From positions 1 to 24,579 of IMG/VR virus record IMGVR_UViG_3300030451_001284: DNA of 24,579 nucleotides; one strand, 5' to 3'. The position numbers and the translations under genes are program-made. The notes beneath the pieces are model-generated. The model made no database searches. It was not told where the DNA came from and was given only the letters and a program-made list of their open reading frames with translations. Below are positions 8,469-17,400 of the stretch, piece after piece. Each line of letters begins with the position of its first letter. Position 1 is the first letter of the stretch. The stretch is from a virus.

Positions 8469-8530
8469 CCGTTCAACCGAAAGGTCGGAAGTACCACATA
8501 GTGTGGGAAGGAACGCATCGTAACTAGGAG
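8469..8530 (+). ncRNA. Glutamine riboswitch (glnA / Downstream-peptide type)
   Basis: The leader folds as a three-way junction. P1 pairs CGTTC (8470-8474) with GAACG (8511-8515). P2 is ACC-GAAA-GGT (8476-8485). P3 pairs CCACA (8494-8498) with TGTGG (8502-8506). The joining sequences CGGAAGTA (8486-8493) and GGAAGGAACGCA (8506-8517) match the conserved core I remember for the glnA and Downstream-peptide RNAs, known to be glutamine aptamers. The ribosome site AGGAG (8526-8530) lies just after P1, so control is probably at translation initiation; no terminator lies between the aptamer and the gene. Downstream-peptide RNAs typically precede short open frames, as here. Confidence 0.82.
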
Positions 8531-8536
8531 AATACA

Positions 8537-8698
8537 ATGGCAAACTTGCAATATAGAGGTGCTAAAGTTGTTCAAGAAGAAGCGATGAAACAAGATCATG
8601 TAGCTTCATATCGTGGATCAACTTATAACACAAAAGATATAGAAGCACAGCCAACAGCTACATCTGGTAATTACAGAGGTAGTAGTTGGAAAGCTTAA
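8537..8698 (+). CDS. YRG-repeat small protein (DUF4278-like)
   Basis: This 53-residue protein carries three copies of a tyrosine-arginine-glycine motif: YRGAKV (6-11), YRGSTY (25-30) and YRGSSW (46-51). The repeats resemble DUF4278, a family of short proteins common in cyanobacteria and their phages with no known activity. AGGAG lies 6 bases before the ATG, directly after the glutamine aptamer, and a strong terminator follows 4 bases after the stop, so it can be a one-gene transcript. Its product is therefore likely to be made in response to glutamine. The family match is from memory of the YRG pattern. Confidence 0.8.
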   Translation: MANLQYRGAKVVQEEAMKQDHVASYRGSTYNTKDIEAQPTATSGNYRGSSWKA

Positions 8699-8702
8699 CA
8701 GG

Positions 8703-8725
8703 AAGGAGCTTCGGCTCCTTTTTTA
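8703..8725 (+). terminator. Intrinsic terminator after the YRG gene
   Basis: AAGGAGC (8703-8709) pairs perfectly with GCTCCTT (8714-8720) around a TTCG tetraloop, followed by a run of T. This is the strongest terminator in the window and closes the riboswitch cassette. Confidence 0.9.
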
Positions 8726-8740
8726 TTTTAAGGAGGTATC

Positions 8741-8824
8741 ATGAGCTTTGAAGAACTAGAAGCATATCTTATGACATTATTAATAATGGGCTTTATAGCA
8801 GTCTTATGGGATGCATTTACCTAA
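8741..8824 (+). CDS. 27-residue membrane peptide
   Basis: AAGGAGG lies 5 bases before the ATG, an excellent ribosome site. The peptide has a short acidic head (SFEELEAYL), then one hydrophobic span (MTLLIMGFIAVLW) and the tail DAFT. It is too short for family recognition. It is the first of three single-span peptides in a row just after a terminator. A lysis-related or membrane-modifying role is possible but unproven. Confidence 0.5.
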   Translation: MSFEELEAYLMTLLIMGFIAVLWDAFT

Positions 8825-8840
8825 AGAAAGACAGGGGTTT

Positions 8841-8987
8841 ATGGAATATCTATATTTAATAATAATATTTATTTGCGTACCATTATTAACATGGATTACT
8901 ATATCCAGTACTGCAGAAGATAACGAGCAAATGCAAGACAAATGGCACGATAACAATGAAAATAAAACTATTTACAAAGATCTTTAG
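8841..8987 (+). CDS. 48-residue membrane peptide
   Basis: The peptide has an N-terminal hydrophobic span (YLYLIIIFICVPLLTWITI, about 3-21) and a hydrophilic acidic tail of 27 residues. An AGGGGT stretch 3-8 bases before the ATG is a modest ribosome site. It could be a single-span membrane protein or carry an uncleaved signal anchor. Its tail overlaps the next small gene by 32 bases. It is not recognised. Confidence 0.45.
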   Translation: MEYLYLIIIFICVPLLTWITISSTAEDNEQMQDKWHDNNENKTIYKDL

Positions 8988-9078
8988 TGACAACCCAGAT
9001 AATAATCTGATAGTATACTTTCTTTCATTCGTTACTCTGTTAGCACTACTGATAGAGTTGTTAATTATATTTAATTAG
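8956..9078 (+). CDS. 40-residue membrane peptide
   Basis: A basic head (MKIKLFTKIF) is followed by a hydrophobic span (LIVYFLSFVTLLALLIELLIIF, about 18-39) that ends at the stop codon. The start overlaps the preceding gene in another frame and has no clear ribosome site apart from a nearby purine tract. The two frames support each other only weakly, because AT-rich sequence easily encodes hydrophobic runs. The terminator that follows uses the last bases of this gene. Confidence 0.4.
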   Translation: MKIKLFTKIFSDNPDNNLIVYFLSFVTLLALLIELLIIFN

Positions 9079-9095
9079 CGACTCTATTTTTTTTT
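9054..9095 (+). terminator. Terminator overlapping the end of a small gene
   Basis: AGAGTTG (9054-9060) pairs with CGACTCT (9079-9085), with one G-U pair. An inner TAATT/AATTA pairing extends the stem, and a run of nine T follows (9087-9095). The stem contains the final codons and stop of the 40-residue peptide. Confidence 0.7.
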
Positions 9096-9111
9096 CAATA
9101 AGGAATTAATT

Positions 9112-9279
9112 ATGGCACAACTATGTAAATATAATATTGTCCACAAAGAAAGTGGAGATACTGTTACTGTTGAAGTAAATGGATTCGACAGAGATAAAAT
9201 TTTAGAAATAGCTGGCAAAGAACTGGGCAAATTTTTAGATCCAAATGTATCTGGTCAAGTAAGAATACATCCAGCATGA
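9112..9279 (+). CDS. 55-residue hypothetical protein
   Basis: AAGGAATTAATT precedes the ATG at 9112. The product looks like a compact mixed alpha/beta fold: a strand pair (KYNIVHKESGDTVTVEV), one helix (RDKILEIAGKELGKFL) and a last strand (SGQVRIHPA). I do not recognise it. It is the last plus-strand gene, lies just after a terminator, and faces the convergent minus-strand block across a 26-base gap without a visible hairpin. Confidence 0.6.
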   Translation: MAQLCKYNIVHKESGDTVTVEVNGFDRDKILEIAGKELGKFLDPNVSGQVRIHPA

Positions 9280-9305
9280 ATTTAATATTTATTTACTGGT
9301 GCTAA

Positions 9306-9500
9306 CTACATACCTTCTGCTTCTATTACAGGTACTTCAGCAGTAGATGTTTGTTTAGATTTAATAGATACTTCGACTTCAGCATCAAAGAATTTATTTA
9401 ATACTATATTAAATACAGATACTGCATCTTCTATTGTCCAGCAATGTTTGTCTTTAATTCCTACTATTGATTGATCATCTTCTATAGTAATCTTAATCAT
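9306..9500 (-). CDS. 64-residue hypothetical protein
   Basis: The ATG at 9500 is preceded by AAAGGAGATATA, a strong ribosome site, and is preferred over an in-frame ATG at 9527. The product begins with a strand (MIKITIEDDQ), has a helix (TIEDAVSVFNIVLNKFF) and a second strand (EVEVSI), then an acidic tail. The start overlaps the stop of the gene before it by one base (TAATG), so it is probably the last gene of the minus-strand operon. It is not recognised. Confidence 0.65.
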   Translation of the reverse strand: MIKITIEDDQSIVGIKDKHCWTIEDAVSVFNIVLNKFFDAEVEVSIKSKQTSTAEVPVIEAEGM

Positions 9501-9733
9501 TATATCTCCTTTATACTTATTATACATCCTTTAGGTATAGCTATCTTATCAGCTATATCTAAACTTTTATACTTACTAGTTAGTAATCTAATATAAATTT
9601 TGTTTTCAAATTCAATCCATCCTACTGTAAAACTATGTTCAGGTTCTATTGCTGCATCAGTATTAATATCAGCAGTAATATCTAGCCATTCTACTTCTAC
9701 TCTTTTTCCGACCTTAGTTTTAATTTTACGCAT
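9500..9733 (-). CDS. 77-residue hypothetical protein
   Basis: The product has a basic N-terminus (MRKIKTKVGKRVEVEW) and a beta-rich remainder (SFTVGWIEFENKIYIRLL) that suggests a small barrel. Its first 34 bases overlap the zinc-protein gene in a different frame and its stop overlaps the next start by one base, which supports coupled translation. No family is recognised. Confidence 0.6.
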   Translation of the reverse strand: MRKIKTKVGKRVEVEWLDITADINTDAAIEPEHSFTVGWIEFENKIYIRLLTSKYKSLDIADKIAIPKGCIISIKEI

Positions 9734-10179
9734 GATGATTTCTCAATATTTAAATATCTTTCACCTTGATCGTAGTACTTCTTTAGCCATTTAGGAGTTT
9801 TAACAAAATAAATTTCACCTGTTCTGTTTTGTGTACCATCTTCAACTTCAATTAAAGCTATTTTATTTTTGCCTAATTTATTCATACATTTAGGACAAAT
9901 ACCAAAACCGCCTTTAACTATTTCTCCTTCAATTAACTCTTTCATTTCCCATGATCTATCTATTGAATCACATTCAGGACAATGAACCATTCCATCTTCT
10001 TCTGTATCAGGAGGTAAACCATAAGTAACAAAATTACAACTAGGACAAATATATTTATAATTCATATTTCCTAAAGGAACGTTCCCTAGTTTGTATTGAT
10101 CTTGACAGATAACGCACATATTAACAACAGGTCTAATGTTTGCGCCAAATTTTGAATGAGGTTCTATTCTTTTAGTCAT
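9697..10179 (-). CDS. Four-knuckle zinc-binding protein
   Basis: This 160-residue protein has four CxxC knuckles, at C22/C25, C45/C48, C67/C70 and C95/C98, enough for two zinc sites in ribbon or rubredoxin-like folds. The last 60 residues lack cysteine and end in a basic stretch (KSSCVKLKLRSEKE). The start overlaps the stop of the phosphoesterase gene by one base (TAATG). Nucleic-acid binding is the most common role of such ribbons, but the family is not recognised. Confidence 0.75.
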   Translation of the reverse strand: MTKRIEPHSKFGANIRPVVNMCVICQDQYKLGNVPLGNMNYKYICPSCNFVTYGLPPDTEEDGMVHCPECDSIDRSWEMKELIEGEIVKGGFGICPKCMNKLGKNKIALIEVEDGTQNRTGEIYFVKTPKWLKKYYDQGERYLNIEKSSCVKLKLRSEKE

Positions 10180-11174
10180 TATAAAACTACCCCGTCAATT
10201 ATTCTTTTGTTTACTACTGCAAATTGTTTACCATATAATTCAATAGTTGCAAAGCCATGATTCCATTTATTAAGTACAGCATACTCTGGTCTCATATCAC
10301 ATAAACATCCTATTGACCAACAATGAACGTGTTTATCATCAGCATTTTTAAATGAATGTTCTGATGTTTGATGTCTATGTCCTGCCATTGCACATACACC
10401 CAAATTGGTTTGTAAAGTTCTAGCAAAGTTAACAGGTGCAGTAGAATTAAATAACTCATGTCCATGTAATATAGTTAAGTGTGGTCCAGCTTTTGTTTTT
10501 TGTTTTCCTTTAACTTCTTCTACACCATACTTAGAAAAATTTAAAAGATTATACATTTCAAATTCAGAACAACCACATAACTCAGGAGCCTTTAACCACA
10601 TATATTTTTCCCATCGTTCTTCATGGTTACCTATTTTATAAATGATTCTACAATGAGGGTAGCGTTCTCGAAGATGCTGGAGAAATTGTCTACACAATTG
10701 CAACTCTCTAGGTAAGTTACGTTCTGCAGGATTCTTTTCCCATCTAGAAATAGAGAAGAAATCAGAAGCATCTCCATTTAAATATATACAATCAGGATCA
10801 TAGCTATCTCCAAAAGTTAAAGCAGCTTCTAAAGCTTTGTCATCATGATATGGTATATGGACATCAGACAGCACTAAAGTTTTTCCTTCTGGTAATTTAA
10901 AATCTTTATGAGGTTCTGCTATACTTTTAGGTAATTCCATTTTAAATCCTGCTTTACCATTTTCTCTAAATGTTTTTTCATAAGAAGTTTTTGCGGTCTT
11001 CCTATCTCTTTCACCTTTATTACCTCGTCTATATCTAATCATACTTCTAACATTTTCTAATGCAGTAAACTGTTCAGGATATTCTTTGTATAATTTTTTA
11101 GCTAGTGTCATTGTTGGAGCATCAGGAAATTCATTCAATGCTTGTATAACAATTTCATTTTTTACATCATCCAT
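10179..11174 (-). CDS. Calcineurin-like metallophosphoesterase with an N-terminal HTH-like region
   Basis: This 331-residue protein has the full set of metallophosphoesterase motifs: SDVH (D104, H106), LNGD (D135), GNHEE (182-186), LHGHE (about 233-237) and AGHRHQ (about 263-268). These residues bind two metals and cleave phosphoesters, with substrates ranging from nucleotides to DNA. The first 60 residues (EIVIQALNEFPDAP, TLAKKLYKEYP) look like a winged or helix-turn-helix segment ending in a basic stretch, so DNA may be the target. AAAAGGAGAAAG precedes the ATG. It overlaps the DUF5664 gene by 8 bases. Phages often carry such enzymes; the substrate here is unknown. Confidence 0.88.
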   Translation of the reverse strand: MDDVKNEIVIQALNEFPDAPTMTLAKKLYKEYPEQFTALENVRSMIRYRRGNKGERDRKTAKTSYEKTFRENGKAGFKMELPKSIAEPHKDFKLPEGKTLVLSDVHIPYHDDKALEAALTFGDSYDPDCIYLNGDASDFFSISRWEKNPAERNLPRELQLCRQFLQHLRERYPHCRIIYKIGNHEERWEKYMWLKAPELCGCSEFEMYNLLNFSKYGVEEVKGKQKTKAGPHLTILHGHELFNSTAPVNFARTLQTNLGVCAMAGHRHQTSEHSFKNADDKHVHCWSIGCLCDMRPEYAVLNKWNHGFATIELYGKQFAVVNKRIIDGVVL

Positions 11175-11451
11175 TTTCTTTCTCCTTTTCTATTTGTTTT
11201 TGTAGATTTGCTAATGCTCTCCAGGCAACTGCATCCCAGTCACCATCTATTAAATGACGCATCAATGCATCAAGTTCATCTCCTGATTTACTTCTATCCC
11301 AGAAAGTAGGTTTGCCAGGATTATGTTGTTGAGAACCAACATAGCTGATTTTAGATACAGCAGCTATAGCGTCAGGAAAGTATTTAATTACACCAGAATA
11401 AACAGGAAAAGTTTTTCTGGCATCAGAATCACTACCGAAAGGACTACTCAT
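11167..11451 (-). CDS. DUF5664 protein (dATP/dGTP diphosphohydrolase N-terminal-like)
   Basis: This 94-residue protein matches the pattern I know for DUF5664: ARKTFPVYSGVIKYFPDAI (11-29), then HNPGKPTFW (43-51), KSGDELDALMRHL (55-67) and WRALANLQ (77-84). The family is named after the N-terminal part of a phage dATP/dGTP diphosphohydrolase; many phages carry it alone. The likely role is in the nucleotide pool or as part of a MazG-like hydrolase, but the activity of stand-alone forms is not clear. AAGGAG lies between the giant gene's stop and this ATG, only 9 bases apart, so the two are co-transcribed. Confidence 0.75.
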   Translation of the reverse strand: MSSPFGSDSDARKTFPVYSGVIKYFPDAIAAVSKISYVGSQQHNPGKPTFWDRSKSGDELDALMRHLIDGDWDAVAWRALANLQKQIEKEKENG

Positions 11452-11460
11452 TTTATCTCC

Positions 11461-14400
11461 TTATTGTTGTGTTGCTCGTTTCCAAGCCTTTGCCCATGCT
11501 GTATTTAGCTTTATTTTTTTCTCAATGTCAAGCTTTCTTCCAGAATCTTCTAGTCTTCCTTCAACAGATCTCTTTAAATCTTGGAAACTAGTTTTTAGTT
11601 TCTGTAAATACAGAGCATTTTTTGCCATTCCTTTTTCATCACCTTCTTCTAAAGCTAAATAAAAGTCTTTATAATATCTTGCTCTAGCCATAGATACTCC
11701 ACCTTTAAATACTTCTCTAGGATCATATCCATTTATTTCAGCAGCTTGTACAATATCTGATACTAAATTTTGTAGGAATGGTTCTTCTTTAACTAATCCT
11801 TTTATATTAGCTTTGAATCCATCTTTAACATATGCATCCATAACTTCTGCTATTTCTTTTTTAGCAGCAAAACCACTCTTACCTAATTTCATAGGTGCAA
11901 AGAATGATAAAGGTTTAGCTCTAGTAGGATCTCCTTTAGCATCTATTAAAGTTTGTAGTGATAAAGGTATAAACTTTCTAACAATAAATGATGCTCTTCC
12001 ATCATATATATTTCCATTTGCTGCAAACCAAGATTCTAAGAATGGTGTATCTGCCCAAGGAACTTGCCATCCAGGTTTTATTATACCAAACATTTGTTCC
12101 ATTGCTATCTTTGCACCAATAGATGATTTACCTAATGCTGTATCTACTGGATTTCTTAACCAACCTTTAGGACCAAAGACCTCAAATGCCTGTTTACCAA
12201 ATGCCATATAAGTTCTTCGTTGTCTAGTCTTACCTATATGTTCATAGATACCCATTGTTCTCCATAAAGGTGTCATATCAATATGTAGTTTATGACCTTT
12301 TTCATTATTAAATGAGAACATTTCATCATCTTCATCATCATTACCTGTAGCTTTTGCTAATCCATATATTAAAGCTTGTATAACATTTGGTATACCAATT
12401 AATACTATTCCACCAAAAGCACCCCAATATCTAGTCATTCTATTTCTAGCATGGAGTTCACTTGTTGGAGAACCAATTGCTTTGTTAAGACTATCTATAT
12501 GAGTAACACCTGCTACATTTAATGCAGACAATGTCCAGTCAGGTGCAAACATTAATAAGTGTAAGTGTTTGCGCATACGAGGGTTAGCCCACATATACTT
12601 CTCCCATTCTTGTCCACCAAATGCATCATTAAGATATTCAGATATTTCTTCTCTTAATTTTTTCTCATCTATTATATCGCCATACACATCAGTTCTTCTA
12701 GCTAACTCTACTGAGAACAATCTATTAGCTGCATATAACTTCATTCCTGGTAACATAACTTCCCATAATAATCTATCTGATTGCCATTTAAGATTAGCTA
12801 CAGTTCTCATGCCGTGACCAAAGCCTTTAGATATTAAGTTTTTACTTTGAATCATTTTATTTGCTTTATTAATAAAACCTTCATGAACCATAGCATAATC
12901 AATATCGGGAGATCTTCCTGTATCAAATCCCATACCTGCTTCAACCCATTCTCTAGAATATTCTGGATTCAATATAGTAGCTCTGTACTCTGCCATTATA
13001 TCTTTATAGGTTCTTATAGGATTAAATATTAAGTTACCTTTAAATACACCACGTTTTTCTAAACCTGTTATTCCATCTAATGCAATTAAAGATTCTACTA
13101 ATGCAAATGGATGGAAAAGAGATAGACTAATACTCATAGATTTAGCTATATGGTTTAATGATAACAATGCATTATAAGCTTTACTTCTAAATCTAGTTTT
13201 AAATTCTCTTTGATCAGCAAAGATATGACCCATTAACTTAACAGGATCACCTTTCTTAACATAAGCAACACCAAGAGAAGCAAAACCTGTATCTACTATT
13301 TCATATCCTAGTTTTTTAGGATTTAAATCTCCTTTAAGTTCACCTGTTAAATCATTTAATCTTTTAAATCCGTTTATATTTTTAGGTGTAGTAAACTTAT
13401 GTTCAGGTTTAATAAACGAAATAGCTTTTTCTAATCTATTTGCTATTACATGAGCTGATTGTTCAGTCATTACACCCATGCGTTCTATACCATCAATTAA
13501 CATCATGGGTAACATATCTTCATCAGACACTTGTGCCATAGCACTAACACCAATTCTGTTTCTAACTACCTTTGATACTTCAACAGAATAGTTATCTAAC
13601 AATGCAGCTAAATCTAAATTCTTAGGAACAAGTCCTTTAGTTAAGAAAGCCTCTAAATATGTATTATATTTTCTAGCTTTCTCTTGTCTTGCTGTTTCTT
13701 TTTCAAACTGTGTAAATTTCTTTTCTTTTTCTAAAGGTTCATATTCATGTGGTACATAATTACTTCTTTTAGCAAACCATAACTCACCTATATATCCACT
13801 AATACTTTCTAATGCATCATATTGATCTCCAAATATTTTATTTAGTTTTTCATATAATGCATCAGTATCAGATACATCTATTAAATGAGGAGCATTTTCT
13901 TCTTTCCAAAATTGCCATTCAGTAAATACTTCTCCTACAGTCCTACCTATTGCATCACTAGGATTTCTTTTAACTACCTTACCTGTTCTTTCTTGTTCTG
14001 CTAATCTTTCTTTTTCTTTTGCTTGATCTACTTCTAATATTCTAACTTTTCTCCAATCAACATTTGGGTCTTTATAATGCTCTAAAAATAATGTGAATGC
14101 TTTTCTTAATTCAATACCACGTTGATTTGAATCTCTTGTTTTTTTAATTATTTTAACTTTTTTAACTGGTTTGTATTTACCAGTTTTTTTTCTTTCATCC
14201 ATTATTTTTTTATTTGCTTCTAAATCTTTTGGATCCATGTAATTAGCAGAACCTGTTTCCATAAGTAATACTGTTCTTGCTGCTCTGCCTAGATTAATTA
14301 ATACTTTACCTTCTCTTGTAGCTTTAAGTAATGCCTTTTGCATTTCTTGTGAACCATAAGCAGGTGACATATTATTTAATAGTGATGATGTTTCTAATAC

Positions 14401-17400
14401 TTTATCGAAGGTTGCAAATGAATAAGATATTTCTGTTGGTTCTTTTACTTCTTCTACTGTTTTATTTGTTAATTGGAATTTAGTAGGAACTCCGTTTACT
14501 AATCTAATTACTTTTTTAACCTGACCTAGTAATGCAAAATCTTCTGCAGATTCTATTCTATTGATAGTTTTATATTGATCTCCAGGAGTACCCATAATAT
14601 CTGCAATATCTATCTCATAACTAGCTAGTTCTTCATCTATATTATTAGATAATATATATTCTCTAGCTTCTAATTCACTAATACCTTTAGTAGCTCTTTG
14701 TGTTTGTAATAAAACAGATGGAGCTTTGTCATTAGATACATTATCTATTGATTGTTTAAATGCATTATATTCAACTAATGAATCTAATAACTTATTAAAC
14801 TCTAATTCTTTTGCACGATCATCAGCACTTCTTCTCATCTTTTTATTAAAATCTATAATATAATTATAAAGATCTGCTTCTTCTTCCATTTTTTTTGTAA
14901 AATCTTCTCCAAAAGGAAAATAAGGTTGAGGACCATCTCCACCTTCTTGCGCTCGGTTTCCATAATCATAATAATATTTTTCTACAACTTCATCACCAAG
15001 TGCGCTCATATGAAAAACAGCAACAGGTTGTAATACAACATTGCTTAAAGAAACATCACCTCCACTAGAGTCTGAAGGTAAATCACTTCTGTTAAATACA
15101 TAAACCATATCTCCATATCCATAATCATCAATAGGAGCAAATGGTGTTACACCTCCAGCTCCCAAACCTTCTTCAACAATTGATATTCTTTCAGAACTTC
15201 TATGAAATAAAAATTGATCAAAACCTTTACCTTTTTTTAAACCTTGTATTATAACTTGTGCTAAGTATTCAGCTTTATCTTTATCCTGTATCTTTAATAT
15301 AGACTCTATAGCTAGATTGTAAGTACCATTATTTATCTGTCTTAATATATTTTTATTTATATTATTATAATTAATAACTATTTGTGATTGTATATTACCA
15401 GGTAGATCACCCAAGTTAGGTAAATCTTTTAAAACATTTTTTACAGATTCAGCAGTTTGTTTAATCATATCATTTTTATAAGCTTTAGGAATAGGCGATT
15501 TAGTGCTACTAAATTTGCTACCCTTATGTTGCTCTATAAATGCATCTAAAATGCTGTTAAAATGAATCCTCGTGCCTTCTGGGGGTATTTCTATACCGTT
15601 CTTAGCAAGAGCCTTTATTAAATTAGGAGGTAATACCTGAACATTTGCAAAATCTTTATTAAAAGACATATGATCTGTAAGACCTAAAGTAAGATCTTTA
15701 TCTACAGATATGCTGTAAGTCATATTCTTAGACTCAACTTCACTTTCAACCATTCGTTTGTAGCTAGGTAACTTACTGCCAATGTCTAAAATATCCTGCA
15801 TAGTACCATCTTTAGTAATAAGATTTTCTTCTCTAAAAGTCTGTACTGCTGTATCAAAAGGAGTAATTTTTCTTTTAGCTCTTGGAGATAGTTTTAATCT
15901 TTTTTCTACAATTTTAGCTTCTACTTCACCAAGTTCTCCTCTATATTTAGTATATAAAACATTCTCTATGTATTTGTTTTTAGTAAAAGCATTTTCTCTT
16001 TCATATAAATTTTTTATTATTGCATCTAGTTCATTATATCTATCTATTTCTGATCTATCTAAAGTTCTAAGAATCATTTCATACATTTTACCACGAGCTA
16101 ATTCTTTTGTTTCTGGACTGGTAATCATTTCATAATATGCTTTTTCTTCTAGTTCAGACATAGCACTTAACTTTATTGCTTTATGTTCTATTTCATCTTT
16201 TTGTCTTCCTAATTGTCTAATTAATTTTATTCTTTCGTTATTTGTATTACTACCTAGTTCTGTAAATCCAGAAACATCTTGTATAGCGTGTTGAATCTCA
16301 TGTAATAAAGTAGATAGTAATTCTTCTTCAGTAGCTGGTATTAATATATTCTTTCCATTTTCATCTATAGATGGTCTGCTAAAGTTTAATTTAATTATAG
16401 CAGATGATAAATGTGTTTTATGTGTATACTCTCCAAGTGGTTTATTAAATGAAGTAAAACTACCCATACTTATTACTTTTATATTTTTTAGTTCTGGATA
16501 AATTTCAAATAAATTTGGATGATTTAATATTTCTTCTAGTCTGGCTGTGCCAGTATCAATTTTCATTTCTAATGGTCTTAGTATAGATTTAAATCTACCA
16601 ATCTTTCCAGGAGTAGTTACTTTGTATTTAAATTTTGCTTTAGAATCATCTAGTTCATATCTTATTTTTCCATCAGGACCCCATCTGTATAACCCTGTTC
16701 TTAAAAATATTTCTTCAATATCTAATCCCATTTCTTCAAGTTCTTTTATTTGCTCTTCGGCAAAAGCAACAGCACTAGGATCTTTAATTCTATCTAATGA
16801 AATCATAGAATAAGTTATATCTTCATCTATTCTATCAGATAAAGGATTTATATTTTTGTATGCAGCTGCCTTAGCATCAGCATCACTCATTCCATTAAAT
16901 ATTAATTTAGCTTTTTCTAATAAATATTCTGAATATCTTGTGATATTATTAAATTCAAATCCATCTGTTCTATTATTTTGATACTCTCTAGCTATTTGAG
17001 AATAGTTTATAATTACAGTTTCAGCACCTTTTCTTTTTTGTATTTGAATATTTCTAGCTAGATTGGTTTGTACAATAACAGGCATTGATTTTATTTTACC
17101 ACCAAATCGTTTAGATTCTTTAACTAAACTTTCTAGATCTTGTTTTTTTATTTCTGTTTTAGAAATTTCTCGTTCTATTAAATCTTTTGTATTAGTAGTA
17201 GGTGTTTCTAAATCTAACTCTGGTTGTGCTTCATCTACTTGTTCTTTAGCAAAACGATTAAATGATGGGAAGATGTTTAAAAATTCTCCAGTTATTTTAT
17301 AAGTAGATCCTGATATTACAGCATCTTGCAAAGCTTCTAAATTTCTAGATAGATCACTTAAATTTATATATGAGTTTATAGCTAAAGGCATACCTTCATT

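Noticed and set aside
9280-9305. Convergent terminator between the two gene blocks
   Set aside because: The 26 bases are AT-rich but form no stable hairpin that I can see.
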